From positions 1-63,330 of IMG/VR virus record IMGVR_UViG_3300043409_002192: a DNA stretch of 63,330 nucleotides; one strand, written 5' to 3'. Made by a program: the position numbers and the translations under genes. A model generated the notes under the pieces. That model was not told where the DNA came from. It was given only the letters and a program-made list of their open reading frames with translations, and searched no databases. The stretch is from a virus. Below, one piece after another: positions 41,106 to 50,407 of the stretch (position 1 is the first letter of the stretch; the number at the start of each line of letters is the position of its first letter).

Positions 41106-41309
41106 ATGACAGCAATACATGCTTGGCCCCGCTGGATGCGCCCTGATGTCGCTGAGGCCTACTGTGGAGGTCGCACGAATCTGGAACGCCTGTGCAAGGC
41201 TGGCCTGAAGCCGGTCATCCAGCACAAATCCAACACCACCTATGACAGGGTGCTGGTGGATCAGGCCATGGATCGCGTGGCGCTGTCTGGCGGGGAACGC
41301 GGGAAGTAA
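41106..41309 (+). CDS. Small MerR/excisionase-like protein
   Basis: This 67-aa protein (WPRWMRPDVAEAYCGGRTNL, then KPVIQHKSNTTYDRVLVDQ) resembles a short winged-helix of the excisionase or MerR type: helix, turn, then a wing with KxxNTTYDRVLVDQA. It probably binds DNA. It is flanked closely by DUF669-like and helicase genes. Confidence 0.5.
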   Translation: MTAIHAWPRWMRPDVAEAYCGGRTNLERLCKAGLKPVIQHKSNTTYDRVLVDQAMDRVALSGGERGK

Positions 41310-41323
41310 CTTTTTGCAAAGCC

Positions 41324-42742
41324 ATGGCTGATAACACAAAAATTGGCATGATCCTGCGCGGTTACCAAGAAAACGCGCTGGATGCTCTGGCCGAGGGGCA
41401 GCGCCGGATGTTCTCCCGCCAGTTGGTGTTCCTGCCGACTGGCGGGGGGAAGACGGTGGTGTTCATGGAGCACGCCCGGCGGGCGCTGGAAGCCGGGAAG
41501 TCCGTGTTGGTCCTGGCTCATCGGGAAGACCTTGTGATGCAGGCGGCAGAGAAGGCGCGGCAGTTGGGGATGGTGCCACAAATTGAGATGGCCTCCTTGA
41601 CGGCATCGCCGGATGCACGGTTGGTGGTGGCATCGGTCGCCAGTTTGTGGGGGCAGCGGATTCGGCTGCACCGGCAGTTTGATTTGATCATTGTCGATGA
41701 GGCGCATCACAGCTTGGCCCCGAAATGGAAACAGTTCTTGGAATCCCTCAGCCCTGATTTCTCGGCGCAGTATGTCGGGGTGACGGCTACCCCCTTCCGG
41801 CATGACCGGAAGAAACTGACGGATTGGTGGGAGCGGGTGGCCTTTGAAATCAGTCTGGGGGAATTGATTGCGCAGGGGTTTCTGTGCAACATCATGGTAT
41901 CGTGCCTGCCGCTCTCGGTGAATCTGCCGGCGGTAAAGGGGGAGATGCCACCGGAACAGGCGGATGCGCTGATCACGCCGATTCTGAGGGAGATTGCCCG
42001 GGAGGTGGTGAAGGCCACGGCGGACCGGAAGGCGGTGGTGGTGTTTCTGCCGCTCATTGAGACATCCAAGCGGTTTGCTGCCATGCTGGCGGAATTTGGA
42101 GTGCCTGCCGCGCATGTGGACGGCACAATGGACCGGACCGAAATCATGAAGGATTTCAGGGAGGGACGAATCCGGTATCTATGCAATGCTGCGGTGCTGA
42201 CTGAGGGCTGGGATGAGCCGGTGGTGGATTGCGTGGTGCCTCTGCGGCCGATCAAGAGCACATCGCTCTATCATCAGATCGTGGGACGTGGCACCCGGCT
42301 GGCAGAGGGGAAAAAGGACATGCTTTTATTGGATCTGCTCTGGCAGACCAAACAGCATTATGCGAGGGCAGGCACCATTTTTTCCGATGATCCGGAACTG
42401 GCATATGAGGCAGCCCGGCAGTCCCAAGGGAAACGATTGAATCTGCAAGAACTGACGACAGCCACCCAGAACGCGCTGCGGATTGCGCGGGAGGCCAGCT
42501 TGGCGAGGAAGATCAAGGCGGAGGAGCGGCGGAAAAATTACACCGTGTCACTGGCGGCATTTTGCGCACAGAACAAGGTGGCGGTAATTGCCACGGTAGA
42601 CGGGCCGATGGCGACGGAAAAGCAATTGGCAATCCTGAAGCGGTTCCATGTGGCGATTCCGCCTACTGGAATCTCCAAGGCTGCGGCTACTACGATGATC
42701 GGTGCAAAATTCAGCCGGAAGAAATTTTATGGACGAAGATAA
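41324..42742 (+). CDS. SF2 DEAD/DEAH-type helicase
   Basis: This 472-aa protein has Walker A LPTGGGKTVVF near residue 38, DEAH (VDEAHHS) near 123, TATPFRHD near 150 and motif VI QIVGRGTRLAEGK near 322. It matches RecG/UvsW-type phage helicases. ATG 41324 is used; an ATG at 41348 is possible. It likely remodels replication or recombination forks. It overlaps the next gene by 14 bp. Confidence 0.85.
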   Translation: MADNTKIGMILRGYQENALDALAEGQRRMFSRQLVFLPTGGGKTVVFMEHARRALEAGKSVLVLAHREDLVMQAAEKARQLGMVPQIEMASLTASPDARLVVASVASLWGQRIRLHRQFDLIIVDEAHHSLAPKWKQFLESLSPDFSAQYVGVTATPFRHDRKKLTDWWERVAFEISLGELIAQGFLCNIMVSCLPLSVNLPAVKGEMPPEQADALITPILREIAREVVKATADRKAVVVFLPLIETSKRFAAMLAEFGVPAAHVDGTMDRTEIMKDFREGRIRYLCNAAVLTEGWDEPVVDCVVPLRPIKSTSLYHQIVGRGTRLAEGKKDMLLLDLLWQTKQHYARAGTIFSDDPELAYEAARQSQGKRLNLQELTTATQNALRIAREASLARKIKAEERRKNYTVSLAAFCAQNKVAVIATVDGPMATEKQLAILKRFHVAIPPTGISKAAATTMIGAKFSRKKFYGRR

Positions 42743-43073
42743 CAAAAAACGGGTGGCAGCCCTCCAATCCTGCCTTTTGCGGATTCACCGGCGCGGAAAA
42801 AATCCCGTTGGACTCACCTCTGGGCAAACCGTGATTCTGACGCTTCTATTTATAAAAGGCGAGGCCATGCGGAATATGGATTTGCAGACCGAGGGGGGCT
42901 TGCATCGAAACTCCGTCAATGGCACTGTCATTTCTCTGGAAAGTCATGGTTTCATCAAGTGTTACAAAGCCATGGGTCCCGGCGAAGTGTTGCGCAGATA
43001 CACGTATGCCAAGCTGACTGATAGAGGTCGGGATTACCTGCTTCACATGATTTCACCCACACAATCCCCGTAA
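42729..43073 (+). CDS. Winged-helix (MarR-like) protein
   Basis: This 114-aa protein (TSGQTVILTLLFIKGEAMRNM, then GLHRNSVNGTVISLESHGFI and AKLTDRGRDYLLH) fits a winged helix-turn-helix of the MarR kind: helix, recognition helix, beta-wing, closing helix. It may regulate the replication operon. It overlaps the helicase end. Confidence 0.7.
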   Translation: MDEDNKKRVAALQSCLLRIHRRGKNPVGLTSGQTVILTLLFIKGEAMRNMDLQTEGGLHRNSVNGTVISLESHGFIKCYKAMGPGEVLRRYTYAKLTDRGRDYLLHMISPTQSP

Positions 43074-43156
43074 TGGGAACACGCTGGGTGCCGGGCGAAA
43101 CCGTGGCACGATTCCTCCTCATGTTCCGCCTCCTCATTTCATTCTCTCTGCTTTGC

Positions 43157-45292
43157 ATGTCCGATCTCACTGCTGATCTTTCCCGCGCCCGTGCCCTGAT
43201 GCCTATTGAAGGCGTGATGCGTCGGCTTGGTATTGAGGTCCCTCCGCGTCATGGCAAGCTCATCATGTCACCTTTCCGCGTGACCGATAAGCCGCACTTC
43301 ACGGTGCGGGCGATGCCGAATGGACGCATCAAAGCGATGGACGAAGCGACAGGCGAGACATGGGATGAGATTGACTTAATTGAGAAAATCAAAGGGCTTC
43401 CCCCGGCGGAAGCGATTCAGGAATATCTGGTGATGGCGGGAGTAAAGCGGGAGGAACGGTCGTCCAGCAGAGAGAGGCCGGCGCAGCTCCCGCCATCACC
43501 TGATGTTCCTGAATCGGTAACAAAAGGCCCGCTTGCTCAGGCGCTGGCGTCCATTGGGAGCGCCTTGGCTTCCGCAAAAGGGAAGCCAGCTGTCGAGGTG
43601 GATTTCGACTGGGACGCATGTCTTGCGGGAATGACACTGGAGAAACGGCAGGAATTGGCGGTGTGGCGGGGCTGGCCGGTGGAGTTTGTGGATTGGTTGG
43701 TGGGGGAACGGTTGGTGGGCTTGCATCAGGGGAAGTGGGCAATACCTGTGTACCGGGGTGAGAAATGCATTGGGGCACATCTGCGCACCGACGATGGCGC
43801 ATGGATTTATACCAAAGGGGCTAAGGCGTTGCCTCTGATTTGGGGCGAAGGAAATAGCATGGTGATGGCATTTGAAAGCCAATGGGACGCTTACACTGCT
43901 TTGCTGGTATTGGATACGCACAGGCAAGCCGCTATGCGGCATGAGGTTAAAATCTGCGTTACGCGTGGGGCGGCAAATGCTGAAAAGCTGGGAGCCTATT
44001 TTTTTGAAGGACAAAGCGTTGGGTTCGAGCAGAACGATCCGCCCTTGGAGCCCGGCGAGGCATTGGAAGGAAACTGGTTGTGGAAGGATAAGTTGGCAAA
44101 AGCGTGGCCAGGGGTTGAATGGGCTAGTCCGCCGAAGCAATACAAAGACCTGAATGATTGGCGGAGGGCCGAGGGGGATCGCATGATGCAAAGTGCCAAG
44201 GAGGCTATTCTCTGTCCACGGTCCGAACGTCGGAGCACCATGAGTGTGCATTCCTTGGAAGAAGTGGATGCGATGGAAAATGATCCGCCGGGCGCATGGC
44301 TGGAAGATGAGGTGATTTCCCAAGGTGAACCGGTGTCCATCCTTGGGGAGGGTGGTTTGGGTAAGTCGCGCTGGACGCTGCAATTGATTGCGCATCTGAT
44401 CTTACAGAAAGATTTCTGTGGGCTCAAAGTGCATCAGGCGGCCTACGGTCGGCGGTGGTTGATTTTGCAGGGGGAGAACCGTAAACGCCGCATCAAACAA
44501 GACATTGATTCACTGAAAAAAAACTTGGAAAGGTCGGAGTTTGATTTCGTGAAATCACGGATTTTTATCACGACGCTGCTCAAGCCGGAGGATTTTGATT
44601 TAGACATGACGTCTCCGGAACGGGCCGCGGAAATTCAGCAGGTCATCAATGACTTCAAGCCGGATGCGGTGGTAGTGGACCCGCTGGGGGATTTTACCTC
44701 CGCTGATATGAATGCGGATGAGCACATGAAAAAGGTGGCGGATAACATTATCACTGCCGTGAGAGCCGGGAATTCGAAGCGGGTGATTGTGTTTGTCCAC
44801 CACGCCTTGACCGGCAAGGATGGCGCGGCAAAGGCAGTGGGCTGGGATGCCGCGTCGTTTGGCCGTGGCTCGAAGGCGCTGCATGGCAAGGTGCGCTCGC
44901 AAATCAATCTGGCGCGGGTGGATCCTGAGGACGATTCCCGGATTCTGGTTGCCTGCGGGAAGAACAATAACGGACGGAAGTTTCCGCCGATTGGGGTCGT
45001 CCTGACAGAAGCGGGGCTTTATGAGCGGGATCCTGATTTTGACCTGGAAATCTGGAAGGAGGAAATGTCGGGGACGAAGGAGAAGAAGACAGCGGAGTTC
45101 AGGGTTCCGATTGGCGCAATCTATGGAGTGACTGGGCGCGATGGCATCTCCCAAGCGGCCTTGGAAAAGAGACTCTTTGAGGAATACGGGGGCACAAAGG
45201 CGGCCATGCGCCGGATAGTGGAGGAGGCGAAGAAGCGGAATGAGCTGAAGTGTTTCCGGGTGGGGCAAATCTATCACGTCAAGCCCACCTGA
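43157..45292 (+). CDS. Primase-helicase (Toprim-like plus RepA-type AAA ATPase)
   Basis: The ATG at 43157 gives 711 aa; the upstream frame from 43073 begins with hydrophobic residues and has no better start. The N-terminal part (PRHGKLIMSPFRVTDKPHF) resembles a DnaG/CHC2-type zinc module without the cysteines. A Toprim-like strand (VMAFESQWDAYTALLVLD) follows near residue 240. The C-terminal half is a RepA-like ATPase with ILGEGGLGKSRWT near 395 and VVVDPLGDFTSAD near 510. It probably starts phage DNA replication. Confidence 0.8.
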   Translation: MSDLTADLSRARALMPIEGVMRRLGIEVPPRHGKLIMSPFRVTDKPHFTVRAMPNGRIKAMDEATGETWDEIDLIEKIKGLPPAEAIQEYLVMAGVKREERSSSRERPAQLPPSPDVPESVTKGPLAQALASIGSALASAKGKPAVEVDFDWDACLAGMTLEKRQELAVWRGWPVEFVDWLVGERLVGLHQGKWAIPVYRGEKCIGAHLRTDDGAWIYTKGAKALPLIWGEGNSMVMAFESQWDAYTALLVLDTHRQAAMRHEVKICVTRGAANAEKLGAYFFEGQSVGFEQNDPPLEPGEALEGNWLWKDKLAKAWPGVEWASPPKQYKDLNDWRRAEGDRMMQSAKEAILCPRSERRSTMSVHSLEEVDAMENDPPGAWLEDEVISQGEPVSILGEGGLGKSRWTLQLIAHLILQKDFCGLKVHQAAYGRRWLILQGENRKRRIKQDIDSLKKNLERSEFDFVKSRIFITTLLKPEDFDLDMTSPERAAEIQQVINDFKPDAVVVDPLGDFTSADMNADEHMKKVADNIITAVRAGNSKRVIVFVHHALTGKDGAAKAVGWDAASFGRGSKALHGKVRSQINLARVDPEDDSRILVACGKNNNGRKFPPIGVVLTEAGLYERDPDFDLEIWKEEMSGTKEKKTAEFRVPIGAIYGVTGRDGISQAALEKRLFEEYGGTKAAMRRIVEEAKKRNELKCFRVGQIYHVKPT

Positions 45293-45293
45293 C

Positions 45294-45515
45294 CCATCGC
45301 CAGTGGCTATGCGGGCTGCTTGGAGTCGAATACTCGGAGGATCTGGCGTGGAGGCTCAACCCGGCGTTCACGGCGTGGCTGATGGGATGGCACCCGCTCT
45401 GGACTTCGCTGATACCTATCTTGCCACCCGGGCCGATCAACTCCGCATCGCCGGAAACGGCGTCTGCCCCCAGCAAGCCGCATGGGCCTACCATCAACTC
45501 CTGAACCGGCTTTAA
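45294..45515 (+). pseudogene. Frameshifted C-terminal remnant of a DNA methylase
   Basis: In one frame the DNA reads LAWRLNPAFTAWLMGWHPLWT and in another, further on, ATRADQLRIAGNGVCPQQAA, then AYHQLLNRL. Both are typical of the last 60 residues of phage DNA-cytosine or adenine methylases (LNPxFxxWLMGxPxxWT, then LRxxGNGVxPQxAxxA). The N-terminal catalytic part is absent and the two pieces are in different frames. It directly follows the primase-helicase gene. Confidence 0.6.
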
Positions 45516-45778
45516 TCCACATCCTTCCCGGAGTTCCGCGCTTGCTCCAGCCAGTCTGCCGCTTGCTGCTTCAACTGTCCGGGCCGATCCATGGTTTCCT
45601 TCAATGTTTGGTATTCCACCCGCAGTTTTGCTGTCTGCTCCGGGGTCAGGTCGCCAAGGATTTCTTCCTTGATGGCTTCTTGCCGGGTTTTGAGGAGTCC
45701 TTGGATCCACCGCCAGACGGCGCTGTCTTCGGCGGCGGTGGCTGATTCATGATGCAGTTGGGCAGTTTGGATATCCAT
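45512..45778 (-). CDS. Small helical protein, unknown
   Basis: This 88-aa helical protein (AVWRWIQGLLKTRQEAIKEE, then LTPEQTAKLRVEYQTLKETM) overlaps the upstream nuclease-like gene by 133 bp, unusually long for this genome. One of the two C-/N-terminal extensions may therefore not be real. It is the last gene of the leftward portal cluster. Confidence 0.45.
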   Translation of the reverse strand: MDIQTAQLHHESATAAEDSAVWRWIQGLLKTRQEAIKEEILGDLTPEQTAKLRVEYQTLKETMDRPGQLKQQAADWLEQARNSGKDVD

Positions 45779-46086
45779 GACAGAATGCGCTCGGCGGTGA
45801 GGAAGGTGAGTTGGGAGGGAATCAGGCGGATGATGCGCCAGCCGGCCAAAGTGGCTTCGAGGTATTTCTCGGCATCATTGGAAAAGCCGGTGCCACGGGT
45901 GTGGCGGCCGCCGGAATGCACGCCGCCTTCGATTTCAATGAGGACGGCCTTGGTGGGCAGGGCAAAGTCTGCCCTCCATTTGCGGGTGGGGTGGAAGCGG
46001 AACTCCGGGACGAGGGCGAGGCCGGATTCAATGCCGCCGGCAGCTTGCCAGAGCAGGGCGAAGTGTTCTTCTGGCTCAGAAGGCAT
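45646..46086 (-). CDS. Small PD-(D/E)XK nuclease-like protein
   Basis: This 146-aa protein has RADFALPTKAVLIEIEGGVHS near residues 38-58 and then DAEKYLEATLAGWRIIRLIPS. That is the D-...-ExE pattern of Vsr-like or DUF559-like phage nucleases with the closing GW-x-I-x-R strand. The Pro/Lys-rich C-terminal 35 residues overlap the next gene and may be a tail or an over-read. A role in DNA repair or packaging is possible. Confidence 0.65.
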   Translation of the reverse strand: MPSEPEEHFALLWQAAGGIESGLALVPEFRFHPTRKWRADFALPTKAVLIEIEGGVHSGGRHTRGTGFSNDAEKYLEATLAGWRIIRLIPSQLTFLTAERILSWISKLPNCIMNQPPPPKTAPSGGGSKDSSKPGKKPSRKKSLAT

Positions 46087-46237
46087 GGCGGATTTCCTCG
46101 GAGTTGCGATAGTAGGCGTCTGCGGCCTTTGACAGGCGGGACTGGCAGCCAGTCAGGAAAAGGCAAGTCAAGGCAATAAGGACGGGAATGAAACCCAGCC
46201 AATCAATCCAGTTCCATTTTGCTATCTGACGTTTCAT
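46076..46237 (-). CDS. Small lipoprotein
   Basis: This 53-aa protein has one hydrophobic segment (IDWLGFIPVLIALTCLFLTGC) ending in a lipobox-like LTGC, so it is probably lipidated in the outer or inner membrane. ATG 46237 is used. It lies between the portal and the nuclease-like gene. A spanin or superinfection-exclusion role is possible but not shown. Confidence 0.5.
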   Translation of the reverse strand: MKRQIAKWNWIDWLGFIPVLIALTCLFLTGCQSRLSKAADAYYRNSEEIRHAF

Positions 46238-46274
46238 TACATTTCCTTGTCGCTCCCGTTTCGGAGCCATGCAA

Positions 46275-48422
46275 TCACAAATTAGGCGGCGGCGTCTTGG
46301 ATGCGCTTCCTGGGGCCTGCGGGGTGCCGGTGGGTCCCATGGGGGCGGTCATGGCCACGCCGGGCTGGATGTAGTTGTCCGCTTTCTGGATTTGCAGGGA
46401 CTTTAGCATGTCCCGGTAAAGCGGGGCCATGATCACTTGGAGTTCCGGCGGGTAGCCGTAGTATTCACGGATCAACACGGCGGCTTGTGAGGTGCCTTGC
46501 AGCACCTGTTCATCCCGGAATCGGGTCAGGAGCACCTGCACGTTAAACCGCAGCCCGGCCACGTCCCGCGCTGCCACGGTGAGTTCCTGCGGGACTTCAT
46601 CTTCCAAATACACGAACGTTTCTTCATCTTTCAGATTTGCGTAGAGCGTGGTGGTAAAGGCGTCGCACAACGGAGTCAGGCAGGATTCAATTTCTGAGAT
46701 AGGCAGGGCAAACATTTCCTGACCGGATTTTTCGATGTTCCGGACGCCAGTAGCCAGTTTGGCGGAATCGAAACCAGCGGCTTGGGCGTCGTTCGCGTGC
46801 TGAACGCCACTTTCATTCATGGCAATCTGCATGATGAACTCGATTTCAGCCGTCAAGGCTTCGAATTTGTTGTCATCCAGATAGACCACTTTGAGCACGT
46901 CATCCACGAGCATGTTTGGCTTGAGCCGGTAGGTCTTGCCCCAGTTGAGTTTCAGGTTGGGGTCCATGTCGCCCTCCACGGTGGCGGAAGGATTGAAGAA
47001 CGTGACACGACCGGCGGCGGATTGGTTGAAGTTTCGCCGGTTATACATGAGGTCAATTGCCGTTTGGTGAGTCTCAAATTCCTCGATGATGCCCTGACCA
47101 TACCACCGGTTCTGCACAGGCTTAGCGGTGATGACGTGGAACGGGCGCTTGTGGTCGTCGGTGACGTTGGCCACGTAGTCATAATAGACGGGGAAGCCGG
47201 TGGCGGGGTTGATCAGACAGATAATGTCTTCCGTCACGCCGTCGCCATCGGCATCATAATGGATATAGACCTCGGCGTATTCGGTGACAGGCTCACTGTT
47301 TTCCGTGCTGGTTTCCTGGTGCTGCTCGGCACGGGCTCCCCGGTCGCCGGTCTTGCTGGCGTTGGTGTTGGACATCGCTTCCTTGAGCATGGCGACGGCA
47401 CGTTTCAGGCTATCCATATCCCGGTTGCCGGAGGACAGGTAAAGCTCGGCAATCTGGCTGGCGGTCATCTCCACAAAATGCACCACACATTCCGCCGATT
47501 GGATGTCTTTGGCGTTCTCGGGGCACATGAAATCCCGGTAGTAAATCTGCGTCACTTCCGGCCCTTCGTATTCCGTGATTTCCTGCTCTAGTTGCGTCTG
47601 AGCGAAAACAAGTTCCGCCGGCATGGGGGTAACTCCATCGCGTTTCAAGACTTGATCGCCAGCGTCATCAAGGATAAACAGGTCGGTTTCCGTAATGGGG
47701 CCGCCGTCCTGTGCTAGAAGCGGATTTCCGGAAGCATCTACAGCCACCACTTTGGTTTCTCGGAACCGTTTGGTTTGGCGTGTCTGAATGACCTTCATGA
47801 TGGATTCCCCCAAATCGAAAGCCTTGGCGACGCCACGGCGGAGGGTGGCGAGGCTTCCGGATTCGATAAACTTGATATCAAGAAGGCGTTGCAGCTTTTT
47901 TGTGAGGGAGGTATCACTGGCTCCCACGGCGTGAAGCGCCAACCATGGATCGGTTCCGAAAAAGTAATTGATGGCGCGGGCGGCGGATTGCTTGGCGATG
48001 CGGCGGGAAAGCGGGACAGTCAGATTGCTCTGACGGAAGATGGAATCCTTGTAGAGGTATTTTCTCCAGGTTACATCGTTTTTGGCGGTGAGTTCGTAAA
48101 GGCTTCTTTTGCACATGAACTTCCGGGCCATCATATCCTGATCTTCCCGGCGCAAGGTTAACTCCCCACCCAGAAACATAGGCAAGCCATTGTCGATGCT
48201 GGTGTCACTGCGGCCCAAGTCGCCATCAAGCTTTTTAATCCATTGCACGATGTGGGCGCACATGGCGTCTTCCTGCTTCCGGTTCAGTTTCAGGTCCGTA
48301 GGGAACAGAGTCTTGGGCTCATTCCACGAAATAGGCTCGGCGCGTTCGTGTTCGCTGACGAGACTACGGGCGACGTTCCCGATGGTGATATCCGGAGTGG
48401 CTTGCTTTGAGGTTGAAATCAT
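46275..48422 (-). CDS. Portal protein (P22-like)
   Basis: This 715-aa protein has the length and features of P22-type portals. It starts with a charged region, a middle with RPFHVITAKPVQNRWYGQGI, then EEFETHQTAIDLMYNRRNFN, and ends in a long helical region followed by a Pro/Gly-rich tail. The portal forms the dodecameric ring that takes DNA from terminase. It lies on the minus strand, opposite to terL and capsid. Confidence 0.8.
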   Translation of the reverse strand: MISTSKQATPDITIGNVARSLVSEHERAEPISWNEPKTLFPTDLKLNRKQEDAMCAHIVQWIKKLDGDLGRSDTSIDNGLPMFLGGELTLRREDQDMMARKFMCKRSLYELTAKNDVTWRKYLYKDSIFRQSNLTVPLSRRIAKQSAARAINYFFGTDPWLALHAVGASDTSLTKKLQRLLDIKFIESGSLATLRRGVAKAFDLGESIMKVIQTRQTKRFRETKVVAVDASGNPLLAQDGGPITETDLFILDDAGDQVLKRDGVTPMPAELVFAQTQLEQEITEYEGPEVTQIYYRDFMCPENAKDIQSAECVVHFVEMTASQIAELYLSSGNRDMDSLKRAVAMLKEAMSNTNASKTGDRGARAEQHQETSTENSEPVTEYAEVYIHYDADGDGVTEDIICLINPATGFPVYYDYVANVTDDHKRPFHVITAKPVQNRWYGQGIIEEFETHQTAIDLMYNRRNFNQSAAGRVTFFNPSATVEGDMDPNLKLNWGKTYRLKPNMLVDDVLKVVYLDDNKFEALTAEIEFIMQIAMNESGVQHANDAQAAGFDSAKLATGVRNIEKSGQEMFALPISEIESCLTPLCDAFTTTLYANLKDEETFVYLEDEVPQELTVAARDVAGLRFNVQVLLTRFRDEQVLQGTSQAAVLIREYYGYPPELQVIMAPLYRDMLKSLQIQKADNYIQPGVAMTAPMGPTGTPQAPGSASKTPPPNL

Positions 48423-48446
48423 AATTTGTAAGAGGTATTAGGTTTG

Positions 48447-48791
48447 ATGATTGATACTCCGGCCTATTTGAAAAAATTGTGTGAACGGGAAGGGCTGTCC
48501 AACCAAGCTTTGGCGGACCGGTGCGGACTTTCCAAGGTGGCAGTGTGGCGATCCATCACGGAGGGCTGGGCAGTGAAGGGTGTGACTCTGGATGCAATCT
48601 TGCAACGCGGTCTGCGTTTGAATCCGGAAACCAAGGAATACAAAAAAGCGGTGGCACTCTGGACAAAAGAACGACTCCATGGGACTGGGCCAGTAAAAAG
48701 CAAGATGATTGAGGTGGTGGCGGGCATGAGTGCGGCTGATTTATTGAAGTTGCAAAGATGGATCAAGGAAGAGGAGGGGAGGCGCTCCTGA
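48447..48791 (+). CDS. XRE-family regulator opposite the portal
   Basis: This 114-aa protein has a helix-turn-helix at residues 10-55 (LCEREGLSNQALADRCGLSK, then VAVWRSITEG). A second small domain at the end (SAADLLKLQRWIKEEEGR) is dimerisation-like. ATG 48447 is chosen over a TTG three bases earlier. It is divergent from the portal gene with only 24 bp between, so it may control both. Confidence 0.7.
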   Translation: MIDTPAYLKKLCEREGLSNQALADRCGLSKVAVWRSITEGWAVKGVTLDAILQRGLRLNPETKEYKKAVALWTKERLHGTGPVKSKMIEVVAGMSAADLLKLQRWIKEEEGRRS

Positions 48792-49722
48792 AAAACTTGA
48801 TTTCAAGTATGCCTGATCGTGTCCAACCGTGACTCCATGATCCTCCTGCCAAGGGGCTTGTTTCGTCGTAATCCAGATTGGTGCGGGCAGCGTTTCCACT
48901 GATTCGATCCATTTGATCGGAGAAGATACCGTTGGCCAAAACTCTCAAGGCGTGGTTTGCCCAATACACTTCATCTCCCGGATTACCCTCGGGATCCATT
49001 TCCTGTGGATCGAATGGGATGGGGGTAAATTCGTAGGCGTCGTTTGCTCCTCCCGGTAAATCTTCGATAATTTGGGCATCATCGTAAATGGCAAATCCGG
49101 GTCCATGATAATTCTGGCGGAGTTGCAGCTTAATTTTGCTGTTTAACCCCCGCAGGCGGGCGATCTTCCAATCTGTCCGGTATGGCAAGGGGTATTCAAT
49201 CATCAATGACTCGGTGGTCTGACGATTGGTTTCTGGCAAAAAAGTATCCGAGTTTGTTTCTACCCATTTTGTTTGAACAAAGATCCGCCAAATCCCGAAG
49301 CAATCATATAGTCCTTCGCCGTAAGGCGTGGCGGAGGCGTGATAGCGCAGAGCTGAATTGATGGGGGGGGCTTGGACATTTTGAGCAACGGAGTATAGCC
49401 AAATGATGCGGTCTCGGGGAATCTCAGCAACTGCCACCATGTTACCGGTGACGATCCGTGTCCGGGATTGAGGCGGGTTTCCGTTGTCAAAGGTCGAAGT
49501 TTCGCTGATGTTTTGGTAAAAAGTTTCAACCTGCGAAAAACGAAGACTGCCGGATGACCCGAAATGACGCCACCATGCGTTCCCGGAAATTTGGTTGTCT
49601 GCACGGGGCAGCACATAATTCCGATCCGGGTTTGACCACGCCCCACGGTTATGGATACGCGAAATGCCACGTTGGTAAGAGCGACGGATGTTGTCCCGCC
49701 ATGCTGGATAGTTGCGGGTCAT
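48763..49722 (-). CDS. Virion-type protein, unknown
   Basis: The ATG at 49722 gives 319 aa and overlaps the preceding stop (ATGA); a TTG at 49740 is less likely. It is rich in Arg, Asn, Tyr and Trp, with VAVAEIPRDRIIWLYSVAQ and RTDWKIARLRGLNSKIK. No domain is recognised. Together with the upstream gene it forms a pair between the portal and scaffold genes, so a head or neck protein is likely but not shown. Confidence 0.5.
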   Translation of the reverse strand: MTRNYPAWRDNIRRSYQRGISRIHNRGAWSNPDRNYVLPRADNQISGNAWWRHFGSSGSLRFSQVETFYQNISETSTFDNGNPPQSRTRIVTGNMVAVAEIPRDRIIWLYSVAQNVQAPPINSALRYHASATPYGEGLYDCFGIWRIFVQTKWVETNSDTFLPETNRQTTESLMIEYPLPYRTDWKIARLRGLNSKIKLQLRQNYHGPGFAIYDDAQIIEDLPGGANDAYEFTPIPFDPQEMDPEGNPGDEVYWANHALRVLANGIFSDQMDRISGNAARTNLDYDETSPLAGGSWSHGWTRSGILEIKFFRSASPPLP

Positions 49723-50363
49723 AATGGTTCGCAATCCCAAGTGAAAGACTGAGGTGGGCCGTAGCGGCGGAGGACAAATACGAATGAGCGCAGAGCATCA
49801 AGGGTAAAAGTATTACCTGTCAGGAAATACTCGGCCAGATGAATATTAACCGTGCTGCCTGTGCGTTGCAGAAAACCGGACTCTGGCTTGGCACCAGCTT
49901 TAATGCTGGCGCTTTGGATGATGCCGTGTTCGTCATCGTCGTCTGATACCTGACATTCCAGCCAGACGTATCCATGATCCGGCCTGGCAGGCAACTCCAC
50001 GTCAACAAAGGTTTCTGCTGAACTGGCAATGCCATTGTAAGACGGCCAAACATTGTTGCCTTTCCCATCCCAGATGGCTGATGGCCAAACCCGTAATATC
50101 CGATTGGGTTGTTTGGTCATCTGCCATGGAGCCCCGCCAGCGGTGGTGCCATCGCTGGCCGATTTTACCAATACCGTGAACTTTCCTTCTGGAGTGTTGA
50201 TTTCCTGTTCTTGGAATCCAGCGAAGTATTCGTTCCATCCTTCAATGGCTTTTCGGGACTCGTCTGTAGAATCCTGCTGCTGATTGGTCCACCGCTGTTC
50301 ACTGCTGCCCTTTCTTAGTCGGGTGGCGGGAGGTTGATTTCGGAATTTTGCAATCGGTAGCAT
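49719..50363 (-). CDS. Virion-type protein, unknown
   Basis: This is 214 aa from the ATG at 50363. Starts further upstream would run into the scaffold gene. It contains APWQMTKQPNRILRVWPSAI and DVELPARPDHGYVWLECQVS, beta-type strands of an unknown fold. It is divergent from the scaffold gene with a 44-bp intergenic palindrome between them. Confidence 0.5.
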   Translation of the reverse strand: MLPIAKFRNQPPATRLRKGSSEQRWTNQQQDSTDESRKAIEGWNEYFAGFQEQEINTPEGKFTVLVKSASDGTTAGGAPWQMTKQPNRILRVWPSAIWDGKGNNVWPSYNGIASSAETFVDVELPARPDHGYVWLECQVSDDDDEHGIIQSASIKAGAKPESGFLQRTGSTVNIHLAEYFLTGNTFTLDALRSFVFVLRRYGPPQSFTWDCEPL

Positions 50364-50405
50364 GTGCCAAAGTTGCACAGCTTGACAATCGCGCCACTTT
50401 GGCAC
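50364..50405. promoter_or_regulatory. Divergent operator between head genes
   Basis: GTGCCAAAGT (50364-50373) and ACTTTGGCAC (50396-50405) form a perfect 10-bp inverted repeat separated by 22 bp. It fills the gap between the leftward gene at 50363 and the scaffold start at 50408. TTGACA (50382-50387) lies between the arms; no good -10 box follows. It may be a regulator site or hairpin in both leaders. Confidence 0.5.
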
Positions 50406-50407
50406 GC

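Noticed and set aside
50382-50387. Promoter from a perfect TTGACA before the scaffold gene
   Set aside because: No acceptable -10 box at 15-19 bp; kept only as part of the inverted-repeat region.
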